Source: Caenorhabditis remanei
Taxonomy: Eukaryota > Nematoda > Chromadorea > Rhabditida > Rhabditidae
NCBI RefSeq assembly: GCF_010183535.1
Contig: NC_071332.1
Location: 4,464,001-4,528,000, forward strand
Direction of reading: 5' to 3'
DNA: 64,000 nt
Positions 32,926 to 43,876 of the stretch are shown piece after piece. The notes beneath the pieces were generated by a model that worked only from the letters and a program-made list of their open reading frames with translations, did not search any database and had not been told where the DNA came from. How positions within the stretch are numbered: the stretch's first letter is position 1; every line of letters begins with the position of its first letter. The translations under genes and the position numbers were made by a program.

Positions 32926-35506
32926 TCTACCTGACTGCCTTCATTCTTCATATCTCCAGAGTACGTCTGTTGAGAAAAAGAGGGAAAACCCGAGTGTAGG
33001 CTATTCAGATCAATATCGTGCCGTGATGAGTGACCTTCACCCGCAGTGGCCACCGAGAAGAGGCGGCTACGGACCTTTTTATTGTACTATCCCCTTTCTC
33101 CTTTCCACCTCACCTTTTCTTTGCTAACGGTGTGTTTCATGACAGTTTTGTCTTTTTTTCCTGTTTCAGTTGAAAAAATGTAACTTTGAGTATGTGTCAC
33201 GTCTTCTCTTCACTCGTTGTTGTCTAAATTTTTTGATTTTCAGAGCAATAGAATGACTATTGCCATCTCACTACACCAGTCTAAAGAGCTCTCCCCAAAA
33301 GAAGAGGATTTACGAATCTATTATACGTTTACTTACTTCCACAGTGAACTATCTCGTGAAATTCAAGAAGGTTTAAAAGTAGGGGAAAAAGAAATTAATA
33401 TGCTGAAGAAGAAACTTACTGCTGAATGGAAATGGAAGCAATATGAAGTTTGTGATAAACCAGTTGAAAATTGTACATTTGTAAGTTTTTGCCGTTATTG
33501 AAATACAATGTTACAATAGTAATTTTTCACTATGACGCTTAGGAGCTCAAATTTTGAGAACAAACACAAAAGTGCTTAGCGCCGAAAACTCATTTTTAAG
33601 AGAAAATAAAGTTATCATCTCAAAAATTGAGGAAATTTTGAAAACTTCAGTAGGTATTTTTGGTAGCTCTTCTTCGAATTCTGTTTTTTTACTGATACCT
33701 CTAGAGTTAGAACCTCGAGGTATCGGTTTCTAGTACTATCGGATTGTATCAGTGTGTCGGAACATGGCTTGTGGGCTTATGCTCAAACTTAGACATTGTC
33801 TCTTAAAATGTGGGTATCTTGAAATATTGAAGTGTTTCATGATGACTGCAAAAATGAGTTACCTTTCTGAAATGTAGCCTGATAAACTGCATTCCAGCAT
33901 AACTGGCATCATTTTTTCAAATTATCAAACAGTTGGGGGCTTTAGTAAGCCGATAACAACTAAATACATTCTACCCGAAAATTACTTTCAGAAGCTGCAA
34001 CTAACATTTATAACGATGTTATTATGTGCTGTCGTATCGAAAGATATTCTGGACATGGCAAGACTGGACTTCTGGATTCAGTGTTGTATTTTTGGAATTG
34101 AGTCTGTTTTGTTTCTAGTCATTGTTCAACAACTATGGTGTCAACGCAGACAAATCAAGTAGGTTTTGGGGTGCTTTAGGAAGATAATCTATAATATATT
34201 TCAGATCTGAATGTGACTCTGAAAAGAAAATGTTAGAAGAAGATATTGAGAATGGATGCAATACTCGGTTTTGTTTCGATTCACATAACAAGTCCGACAA
34301 AGAGCAACTGATGATACTCGAGAATTTGTATTCCCAAGAAGTTGAGCCTTTGAATGAGAAGATTCAATTATTGCGCAATCAAGAATCCTGCTGGGTACGT
34401 TTTTGAAACAAATTGGATTACGGTGTTGTCCTTGGAAACAAATTAAAACTGTTCTTATCAGAACTGATACAAAACAGATCTGGAGCAAATTAGAAATTTA
34501 GTGCGCGTCATAAAATTCCGCAATGAAACGCGTTTGCACACGACTTGGCAGGTTGCCAATTGAGTCGCCGCTCAGCCAAATCGCGTGTTTATAACGTGGA
34601 CGAACAATAGGGAGTCCAACTGTTCGAATGAAGCTCACTTTTCTTTGATTTTTCTCGCTTTTTTCGTATAAACCTCTCACAAAAGGTATCGAATTCAATA
34701 TCACATGATTGGAAATTTTCAACAAGAACATTTAATTTCTGGTTTCAGAGTGTACATTTAAGAATTCATTTTCAGGTAATGTTCTTAGCATCTGTGATCA
34801 TTTTCTTTTGTTGGTTTTGTGCTGCTCAACCCGTGATGAAAGCACTTACAACCGGCAGTAACGAAGACATAAAGCTTGCGGGAAGAAGTGTCGCCATAGC
34901 CGTCTGGGGCACTTTCCATATGTCGGTGATTACCTGGATAGGAAATAGACAGTAGATTTTCTATAACTTTCTGAGATAATCTTACAACTTTTATCTTTTT
35001 TTTGTATTTTTTGTATCATATATAACCAGTTGTTCTGTGAAATATGCCTGGAAATTGGAGCTGAAATTCAATTCACAAGCGACATTTTCTAGTACCTTTG
35101 GGCGGGCTTTGATAAGTATTTCTACAGAAAGATAAGTATGATAATTACTTTGGTAAGTAATATAAGGTAATATAAGTACTTATGTGATTGATGCTTTTCC
35201 AATAATTTTTAACTTGTACTTAGCTATTATCAATGAAAACCAATTTGTCAGTTGAAGTTTCAAGAAGTGACCACATAACAATATGCCAAGTAATAAAGAT
35301 TTATACCAAATATGACAGTTGAAAGCACGAACGTTCATAAAATCTTTTGAAAAGTTCTGACTTTCTGGATTATTCCAATAGAATCACCATGAGACCTATT
35401 AGTTCCATGAAAAAAGTAACCTGCATTTCCTTAAGACATCCATATCCACCTCAATACCCTAATTCTCCCCTTTAGTAAGAAGTAATTATCTTCTCTGTGG
35501 GGAGAA
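32926..35506 (+). repeat. Right arm of the large inverted duplication
   Basis: Reverse complement of 28494-32704 apart from insertions. It contains gene copy II and its 3' flank, and stops where the 270-base tandem array begins (35507). Confidence 0.8.
33253..34955 (+). CDS. Unrecognised two-membrane-segment protein, copy II (intact), 254 aa
   Basis: Four exons in frame: 33253-33480, 33992-34158, 34205-34394, 34776-34955. ATG lies ten bases after a TTTTCAG acceptor. Exon 1 encodes a charged helical region (HSELSREIQEGLKVGEKEINMLKKKL, coiled-coil-like) with two cysteines, VC and NC. Exon 2 has hydrophobic segments (LTFITMLLCAVV and IFGIESVLFLVIV). Exon 3 is acidic and helical (EKKMLEEDIENGC...LYSQEVEPLNEKI). 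Exon 4 starts with VMFLASVIIFFCWFCAA and ends WIGNRQ. It is probably an integral membrane protein with cytoplasmic helices. I do not recognise the family. It is the only undamaged member of four in the window. Confidence 0.72.
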
Positions 35507-36180
35507 AAAAACTAGAATATCAATCAACTGGGGCGGATAGAAAACTCGTATAATAATTGGTGTGAAATCTGGAAAAAAATGTGGAAAAAATCGGGAAAAA
35601 AGAGGAATATGAAATATGAAAAAACAAAGTGATTATATAATTGGGTAGTTAGGGGCGGGACGAGGTAATTAACTCCTAATTAGAGTCTCTAATTAATGAC
35701 CTAATTAATGACGAGTTGAGTGGTCGGCGAGAAGTCGAATCTCGTCTTATGGGCCTCGAATAGTTCACGATGACCGAAAACTAGAATATCAATCAACTGG
35801 GGCGGATAGAAAACTCGTATAATAATTGGTGTGAAATCTGGAAAAAAATCGGGAAAAAAATCGGGAAAAAAGAGGAATATGAAATATGAAAAAACAAAGT
35901 GATTATATAATTGGGTAGTTAGGGGCGGGACGAGGTAATTAACTCCTAATTAGAGTCTCTAATTAATGACCTAATTAATGACGAGTTGAGTGGTCGGCGA
36001 GAAGTCGAATCTCGTCTTATGGGCCTCGAATAGTTCACGATGACCGAAAACTAGAATATCAATCAACTGGGGCGGATAGAAAACTCGTATAATAATTGGT
36101 GTGAAATCTGGAAAAAAATCGGGAAAAAAGAGGAATATGAAATATGAAAAAACAAAGTGATTATATAATTGGGTAATTAG
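35507..36180. repeat. 270-base tandem repeat, about 2.5 copies
   Basis: Unit starts AAACTAGAATATCAATCAAC and runs through GGGGCGGGACGAGGTAATTA and GGTCGGCGAGAAGTCGAATC. Unit starts are at about 35510, 35779 and 36049; the third unit is truncated at AATTGGGTAATTAG before the 3' end of the next gene. Confidence 0.9.
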
Positions 36181-36212
36181 GGGCGGGGCCGGCTGAGTTG
36201 TGAAGTTGTGAA

Positions 36213-37011
36213 TTAATCGATTGCCCTTCTCGACGATTTGTACGCTGTATGTAGAAGGAAGATTTGTGAAAAAAGGAGAAGAATGAGGCCCATTGCCCCG
36301 AAAATAGACTGATACGGTTCGATGATGTGTTCGGAACAGAAAGCAAGTAAAGCGGTTGAGAATACAGTAGAGAGAAGATACGGCTTCGTATTCTGAAAAC
36401 ATGTTTCATTTAGAAATATACAGTTTTTTATGAACTCACCTTTGAAACAGTGTTCAGGATTCCTAGGACCCCAGAATGATCTCGTTGAAGTCCGTGCTGA
36501 TCTTCATCATTTGCGAGTGATACCAAAAAAGTGAATAGATAGAAAAGCACCAGAATAATTGAAATTGAGAATATTTCTACTCGTCCAGCAGTAGCACAGA
36601 CTGCCCCGAAAATGACTATCATTCCCAGCAATAATGCACTAATCGTCGACATCTGAAATAAGCATGGTTGTGAAGGAGGAACATGGTTTTAAATACACCT
36701 CAATCGATTCGTTTCCACGGACACGAGCTCGATTTCTCGGTATGATTTCTTCTTCGATGCAGAATACGTAGTTAGCTACAAAAAATGAAATTACTGGTGA
36801 GATCTTTATATGATAGTAACTTACTTAAACTTAACCAACCAAGAGCACCGAATATGAGCAACATCAGACAGAGTTTTTCTAACTCGCCGAGATTCTTGAT
36901 GTAGACGTATGGATCGGATGCGCACACTGGACTCACGAAGAATGTCATGATGATCATCATGATGAATGATGTGGAAGGGTTTTGGGACGAGGAGAACGTT
37001 ATCTGAAACAT
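36213..37011 (-). CDS. Multipass membrane protein of unknown family, 201-218 aa
   Basis: Four exons: 37011 (or 36960)-36825, 36775-36699, 36652-36440, 36392-36213, frame preserved and ending AID stop. The ATG at 37011 reads MFQ across a TGTTTCAG that is itself a good spliced-leader acceptor, so the likelier start is 36960 (MMIIMTFFVSPVCA), giving 201 residues. Hydrophobic segments are MMIIMTFFV, LEKLCLMLLIFGALGWL, STISALLLGMIVIFGAVCATA, IFSISIILVLFYLFTFLVSLA, YLLSTVFSTALLAFCS and AMGLILLLFSQIFLLHTA, about five or six. The basic loop IIPRNRARVRGNESIE follows the second. Function unknown. The 3' end abuts a 270-base tandem array and the 5' flank is a minisatellite. Confidence 0.75.
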
Positions 37012-37074
37012 TTTTTTGAGAATAGATTTCTGACAGTTTCAAATTATTAATGAAATGCGGCTTTATGTGGATCC

Positions 37075-37565
37075 AAAATTAAATTTTGAATTTCCCACCA
37101 AAATTTGAGTTTTGAAACTCCCGCCAAAATTTGAATTTTGAATCTCCCACCAAAATTTGAATTTTGAACCTCCCGCCAAAACGAAAATTTGAATCTCCCG
37201 CCAAAATTTGATTCTTGAAACTCCCGCCGAAATTTGAAATTTCAAACTCCCGCCAAAATTTGAAATTTCAAACTCCCGCCAAAACGAAAATTTGAATCTC
37301 CCGCCAAAATTTGATTCTTGAAACTCCCGCCGAAATTTGAAATTTCAAACTCCCGCCAAAATTTGAAATTTGAAACTCCCGCCAAAACGAAAATTTGAAT
37401 CTCCCTCCAAAATTTGAATTTTGAAACTCCCGCCAAAATTTGAAATTTCAAACTCCCGCCAAAATTTGAAATTTGAAACTCCCGCCAAAACGAAAATTTG
37501 AATCTCCCTCCAAAATTTGAATTTTGAAACTCCCGCCAAAATTTGAAATTTGAAATACCCGTCAA
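37075..37565. repeat. Minisatellite, CTCCCGCCAAAATTTGAA unit
   Basis: About 26-base units of AAACTCCCGCCAAAATTTGA type in tandem, with variants AAACGAAAATTTGAATCTCC. It produces open minus-strand frames repeating FKFWREFQISNFGGS, which are artefacts of unit length rather than genes. Confidence 0.9.
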
Positions 37566-37592
37566 ACATTTTTGCTGAAAACATCTACGACG

Positions 37593-40500
37593 TCAGCGAC
37601 ATGAATAACTCAAAATTGATGAAATTTTATTCACTACCCGTATGAGGAATTTGCACGATGCTACCGGTTGGTCAGCGCGAAAGAAGCTGCAGGGACTCAC
37701 TGGGATAGACTTGGCTCCTGAAGACACGGCAGCCGGTCCAATAACAGTTCTCATCGTCTGGATATTTGCCGCCACCATTACATCCAGAAGTTTCTCTCCA
37801 ATAGAATCCCGATTCTTCTCTACGTGTTGATTGAATTGTTGTTGAAGTTTCTCGTTGGCGTAATTAATGGAGAATTGTTCGAATGAGTTGATATCAAACG
37901 TCTCGAATCCATAGATATCTAGGACGCCGATAAAGCGATCGGAGCGCTTTTTACTTGGCGATGGCGCCTTTTCCTTGTCATTCAACGCCTCATTTATCTT
38001 CTCAACGAGCCATCCAAATAGATGCGCGTATAACATCTTCGTGAGAGCATCCCTGGATCTCACAGCTTCATTCTTCGTCAACGGCTTCGTCACGACTTCA
38101 TTAACCGCTCGAATCTCTCGTCTCGTCAGCCAAACTCTCAAATCTCCTTCGCTAATCTCCCACATCTCTCTACACAATCTCGAGATTTCCTGAGCGGATT
38201 CAGGGGACACTGCCGACGACGACTCTCCATTCTCGAAGTGAACATTGCCGAGAAGTAGAAGACCTGCTAGAAGACGGAACACCTCGGAGATCTGTTTTCC
38301 GTCGAATCCGAGCATCTGGAGAGCTTTGAGAAGTTCCTCGAAATCCGCACGATCGTCAACTCCAGGAATCCGACTGTCTCCTCCTTGAGTCAAGTATCCG
38401 TAAGCTTCACAGGGTCCCAGATGAAGATCTTTGAGTACCGGATGATTTCGGGCGGCGCACATCTGATAGAAAACGTGATAATTTCGCTCGCCGCCTGCTT
38501 GGAACACTAGACGACTCTTCTCCAGAAGGTACGTCTTCATTTCGGCTCCGATGATTCGACGGCCACGTTCGCAGAAATTGATTTGGATGAATGTTCCGAA
38601 CCGTGAGGAGTTGTCGTTTCTGGAAAAAATTGGGAGTTTATAGATGGTTTGTGAAGGAAAATTGAGAAAAATGTGATTTTTGGTGAGAAAATACCGAAAA
38701 ACTATAATTTTAGATTTCAAAAATTGATAAAATATCAAAAATGCTAGAAAAATTTAGATTTTCCTCGTTCATTTACAGAAACATCGGTTATTTAAGCTAT
38801 AAAAGTTTCTTGAAACTCAAAATATCAAATTTTATGCACGAAAATGACTAAAACAGTGATAAAATGAAATTTCCTGATCAAAAACGTTGAAAAATTTAGA
38901 TTATTCAGATTTCTGAACACTACTTGTGATATAATTTTCTGGTTTTTCAATAGAAATTCCGTCTAAAAATGATTTTCCCTTTCCAACCATATAGGTCTCA
39001 ACCCGTAACTCCATCTTGACTCGGGATCTTCCGGGATTTCGGCTCAAAAAGTGGTTTTTAGAAGATTTTTCGACTGAAAATGCCACTTTTAGCTCGAAAC
39101 CTCCTTTTCCACTGGAAATGTGATTTCACAAGGGAAATGAGATTCTGTATGCGTTGAGAATTCTATATAAATTTGCACCATATTAGTTTCGAGTTTTCTT
39201 TTTTGAATGGTGATAGTCAAAAAGTGCAAAACTCTCGAAAATGTGGATTTTTGCTGCGAAAGTTTGCACACTTTTTATCACAGAAAACCAGAGTGCCAAT
39301 TCGGGAGGACTGTCGGCTTCGTAAAGGCAACTAGCTACAATCTCGGCTGAGGTCGGATGGCAACGTGGCAGAGTGGGGGACTGATAAGAGGAAGGTCTGG
39401 GGATCGATTCCTTCCCCTCTTTCTTTTTTTTTTGCTTTTTGAAAATCGGCTATAAATGTTAATTATAGCTTTTTTGATCTATTCTATGAAGTTTTCTTCC
39501 GTTTCAAACTGTTTTCTACTTTATCTGAACATTTGGAAAGAAAATTTTATGTTCTCATGGTCTCATCCATCTCCTGATGCTCTATCCACTCAAGTCTTTC
39601 CAAATGTTCAGATAATGTAGAAAACAGATAGAAACGGAAGAAAACTTCATAGAAAAGTTCGAAAAAACAGTAATAAACATTCCATAGCCGGTTTCAAAAA
39701 AGAAAAAAAAAAAGAGAAATGGGTAGGGGACGATCCCCAGACCTACCTCCTACCAGCCCCCCTCACTGCCACTTGGCCATCTAACCGCTGCCGAAAGGGC
39801 AGCTAGTTGCCTTTATGAAGCCGATAATCCTCCCGAATTGGCACTTTTGTTTTTCGGTGATGAAAAGTGAGCAAACTTTCGGATTAAAAAAATCCAATTT
39901 TTCGGGTGTTTTGCACTTTTTGTCTAACACCATTCAAAAGAGCAGACTCAAAACAAACAGGGTGCAAATTTATAGAGGATTCTCAACTTATACAGAAACT
40001 CAATTCCATTGTGAGAAATGTTCAATTTTTCAACCGAAATTAGAAAGAAACCCCTTTCATCATTTCTCTCAAATTTACCTGATAGTCTTGACATTTCCAA
40101 TAGATTCCATAATTGGATTACTAGCCAAAACTCTCGCTTCGATTGTCGTCCGTCCCTGATCACTTCTCGATCGACTCGCCGCCACCGAAGCCAGGTATCT
40201 CATCACAAACTTGGCTGAAACCGTCTTTCCAGCTCCAGATTCTCCACTCACAATAATCGATTGACTCTTTCCAAATGCACCCATATCGAAATGAGCCTCC
40301 TCTCCCCCGGCGCCTTGATATACTTGAATAATCTCCTCTCGGTAGATATGAGAACAATCTGCGTATGGATTGATTGCGACTAGCACTATTCCACAGTAAG
40401 TGTATATCGATTGACTATTCACGAAACGGACTTGAAGATTGTGGAGAACCGCCGGTTCGTGAAGATACGAGAGCAACGTGAGATCATCTTTTCCGACGAG

Positions 40501-40860
40501 GAAAGCGGGGTTTCGGAGGAATGGAAGTTGCTCCAGGGAGGTGATGTCGTACTCCACTGTCTGGAATAATGGAGGAAGTTAGAAAAATTGATACAAATTT
40601 TCCCATCACTCTTCCAAAACATAATTTTTAACTGATATTCAGCAGAATTTTCAAGAAGCGATATAAATCAACTCCAATTTTCTTAAATTTCGTCCGCTAA
40701 ACAGCCAAAAAAAGTGATGTTTTGATGAAAATTTTGAAGTTATTACCGTATCATCCTCCAACTTCAATCTGACTTGTCTCGTCTGAAAACTGATATCCTC
40801 TTCGAGAACACCACCGATCCATACGAGATGAGGGTGTCGGTGCCAGATTCGGGCTCCTTT
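37593..40860 (-). pseudogene. Truncated class V myosin motor (hum-2-like) pseudogene
   Basis: Three exons: 40860-40747 (KGARIWHRHPHLVWIGGVLE), 40560-40079 and 38619-37593. Clear motor motifs are [26 protein letters not shown]-loop GESGAGKT, switch I NDNSSRFG, RTY-type TYLLEKSR, and switch II DIYGFETFDINSFEQ. They match class V myosins (single nematode member known to me: HUM-2). Several signs of decay appear. FNQHV joins directly to EKNRDSIG, whereas class V motors have more than 100 residues there (relay helix to loop 2). About a dozen residues before EEAHFDMG also seem missing. The frame ends at SYSCR stop, with no actin-binding end, converter, IQ motifs or tail. No first coding exon was found. 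The intron 40078-38620 contains a 1 kb palindrome. Confidence 0.85.
39065..40050. repeat. ~1 kb palindrome with tRNA-like inner arms, in myosin intron
   Basis: Outer arms pair AAAGTGCAAAACTCTCGAAA with its counterpart near 39905, and GGTGCAAATTTATA (39962) with TATAAATTTGCACC (39165). Inner arms pair GTGCCAATTCGGGAGGA (39292) with its reverse complement (39826). Each inner arm has a pol III-like A box (TGGCAGAGTGG at 39371; minus-strand AAGTGGCAGTG near 39775) and a GGTCTGGGGATCG block. Confidence 0.65.
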
Positions 40861-40883
40861 CTAGAAGAAAATTGGGTTAATTT

Positions 40884-41075
40884 GGATAATTTTTCGAGTT
40901 TTTTCACCCAAAAATCGCATTTTTAAACGATTTTCGGGTGATTTTTCTCATTTTTCGGTCACTTACTTTATAATTTTGGCCTGAGAATACTTGGCCTCTG
41001 CCAAGAGTGGCGTCTCCGTCCATATCAACGGGCGATACTTCAGGAATTCAGATTTTGGGTCTGGAATCAATTTAG
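40884..41075 (-). repeat. Exon-like repeat with short conserved ORF (copy 2)
   Basis: Second copy of the repeat at 20640-20860. The minus-strand ATG reads MDGDATLGRGQVFSGQNYK and is followed by GTAAGTG. It sits upstream of the myosin fragment's first exon, on the same strand. Confidence 0.6.
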
Positions 41076-41996
41076 AATGATTATGTGACTTGAACGGGAT
41101 ATGCATGAAATTATGAATAATAACATGAGATAAAGAGGCAGAGTGAAAAGGATCAATTTTCAGTTATGAGACTATAACACGAAGGGCAGCAGTTTTCAAA
41201 CAGATGATGAACTTTTTAGAACTTTTCAGAGATAAAGCACGACAGTACATTCAGCAATTTTAGTGATCAAATATGGATGTCTTATGGAATCTATGGCCGA
41301 TCGAAACAATTAGAGATAAAACAACATGTTATGGTTTGGGTGCATTTGAGCACAGTGATTTGAAATCGATTGAGCTGCTTACTGGTGAGGAACCTACAGG
41401 GAAGTCAGAGGAATCATAATTTAGTGTTCGAAAGGTATAGCATGATTTGACGTTTGGTTTTTTTTTCCGTGAAAATTGGTCAACTTTGAGAGATTCCACA
41501 TCTTTATTCTTATAGGTAGCATCTTATTGTTGGGATCCTTCTCAAAAAATTACCGCTGAATGAAAACATGTCATTTTTCAACTGGAATCGGACATTTTGA
41601 GGAAGACACTTTCATAAAACATAACTTTTCGAGAAGATTCCCGACAAAAAAGTTATCAATTACGAAAATCAAGATCTGGGTTCGGACAACACTCACACAA
41701 AAGGTTTACAAATAATTATCAATCCTGGGACCATGGCAAGCCCTCAAAAGTTGACGTTTTCCCACTGAAAAACACCAACAGACGAATTTACTCACAATTC
41801 TTGTTCAACTTTTAATGAGAATGAAGAACTCGACGGTTAGAAACGCCAGAAATGTCTTATTCTCTAGATTTACGCGCCAAAATCAAAATCTGCTTTGAGA
41901 TTCATAGTAGGAAAAGGTATACGAAGATTTTCCAAATTTCAAAAAGAAGGGTAAAAGGATTAAAAAACGCTCGAGGAAAATAAGAAAAAGAGTGTA

Positions 41997-42272
41997 TTAG
42001 CGGCCCACCTCTTCTTACAACTGCGCCCCACCGCAAACGAGAGAGTATCGGCGAGAGACGCAGAATTTTTTCTCGCGCGAACAGATATTTTCACCGTTTT
42101 TGACCTATTTTCACTGTTTTCAAGAACAAATTACATGAAAACTTTCGAAAAATAGTGAAAATAGGTCAAAAACTATGAAAATAATTGTTCGCGCGAGAAA
42201 AAAATCTGCGTCTCTCACCGATACTCTCTCGTTTGCGGCGGGGCGCAGTTGTAACGAATTTGCTCGGCTAAT
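41997..42272. repeat. TTACAACTGCGCCC inverted-repeat element (copy 4)
   Basis: TTACAACTGCGCCCCACCGC...GAGAGTATCGG pairs with CCGATACTCTC...GCGGCGGGGCGCAGTTGTAA. ATTAGC / GCTAAT lies outside. Confidence 0.8.
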
Positions 42273-42341
42273 AAGGATTGGGAAAGAAAAGAAGATGTAA
42301 AAGAAGAGAGCGGAATATCAAGCGTCGGATAAGATCACAAG

Positions 42342-42634
42342 ACACGGTCTCCCAGACTCCGAGAAAGAACTGCGAAGAAATTTTTGATCTACCCTCATGA
42401 AACGAAAAATTTGAGAAATAAGCAGGTCTAGAATAGTATTTCTTTAATTTTTTAGCTTAGAGCTCAAGGTCAGAATAATTCTAAAACTGAACGTTTCTTA
42501 CTTCTCACCTTGAGCTTTACGCTAAAAATTAAAGTAATAACTTTTTAAACCTGATAATTTCTCAAATTTTTCGTTTCATGAGGATAGATCAAAAATTTCC
42601 TTGCAGTTCTTTCTCGGAGTCTGGGAGACCGTGC
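42342..42634. repeat. Foldback, CACGGTCTCCCAGACTCCGA ends
   Basis: CACGGTCTCCCAGACTCCGA at 42342 pairs with TCGGAGTCTGGGAGACCGTG at 42615. Inner arms share CTCATGAAACGAAAAATTTG and AAGCTCAAGGTGAG-like stretches. Confidence 0.75.
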
Positions 42635-42961
42635 AAGATGAAAAATGGGAAAACTTCGAGAAAAATGGAAACGTAGTGCATGAAGGACGGTCAAGACTAT
42701 AAGGATAATGGTCACGTAAATATAGAACTCATTCGAACTTGTTTTTCACGTATTTCGATTTCGTATATAAAATTAAAGAAATACAAATAATTTCAGTTTC
42801 TTCTGTGCAAGGACCTCTCGCCCCGCCACCTTGCGGTAGCCACTCCTATCTCTTGTGGCAGTATTCAAAAACTGTATGCATTGCTGAAATGGGAATAGGC
42901 GTGGCCGCCGCGATTGGGCGGGGCGAGCTTTTCTTTCGTAGAAAAAATTGAATTCATAATA

Positions 42962-43235
42962 TTAGCAGTCCACCCCTCTTACAACCGCGCTCCACCGCAA
43001 ACGAGAGAGTATCGGCGAGAGACGCAGAGTTTTTTCTCGCGGCTGCACAGATTTTCACCGTTTTTGACCTATTTTCGCTATTTTTCCTAATAATTTACCG
43101 AAAAAATGTTGAAAAATAGCGAAAATTGATCAAAAACTGTGAAAATCTGTGTCGGCGCGACAAAAAACTCTGCGTCTCTCGCCGATACTCTCTCGTTTGC
43201 GGTGGAGCGCGGTTGTAATAAAAATGCTCGGTTAA
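42962..43235. repeat. TTACAACCGCGCTC inverted-repeat element (copy 5)
   Basis: TTACAACCGCGCTCCACCGC...ACGAGAGAGTATCGG with its complement at the right end, and CTCTGCGTCTCTC inside. Less than 700 bases from copy 4. Confidence 0.8.
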
Positions 43236-43635
43236 TAGATTAAATTTCTTTGTGTATTTTTGTTTCTTGTTCGACCACTTGTAAAATTTTGTATTTTTAT
43301 CACAATCCTCGGATCGACTATCAGTTTCGATTTTTCAATGTTGAAGCAAATAACTAGTTTCTACAGCAAAGACGTCAACAGGAATCTGAACAACACATAA
43401 AAGTTAGAGGAAACGGTAAAATCTAAGCGGGAAATTGCGGATGAACAGTAAAAAGTTAGGAAATCTAGCAGAATAGAGCAGCATTATTGATCCGAATGTG
43501 TAAACAACTAGATGACAGTGGCGCATAATAAGATCATTTTATCGGAATAAAAAAATTCGGACATTTTTAACGACGCGCAAAAGTCGCGCCACTGAACTAA
43601 GGGAACACCCACTCAGCATTTCTTCAGTAAGATTA

Positions 43636-43876
43636 GGGCATGGTTTCAGTATAATTTACATAGACTTCCCGGGTAAAACGAAAATACCATTTTTCATCAA
43701 ATTTAATCTATTTTCCATGAAATTTGATTTCCACTATAGAACTTCGATGGAAAAAAATCAAATTTGATAGAAAAAGAATCAAATTTCAGAGAAAATTGAT
43801 GAAATATTATGAAAAAAAATGGTATTCAAGAAAAATTACCTGCGAAGTCAATGTAAACCGAACTGAAATCATGCCC
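43636..43876. repeat. Foldback, GGGCATGGTTTCAGT ends
   Basis: GGGCATGGTTTCAGTATAAT...CATAGACTTC pairs imperfectly with GAAGTCAATG...ACTGAAATCATGCCC. Inner arms share ACCATTTTTCATCAAATTT-like sequence. The end of ORF 43807-44055 (-) lies within it. Confidence 0.65.

Noticed and set aside
37242..37584. Minus-strand ORFs repeating FKFWREFQISNFGGS
   Set aside because: Translation of the CTCCCGCCAAAATTTGAA minisatellite; two overlapping frames look the same, as expected from the repeat.
39340..39430. Possible functional tRNA gene
   Set aside because: A- and B-box-like motifs are present, but I could not pair acceptor, anticodon and T stems; treated as a tRNA-derived repeat.
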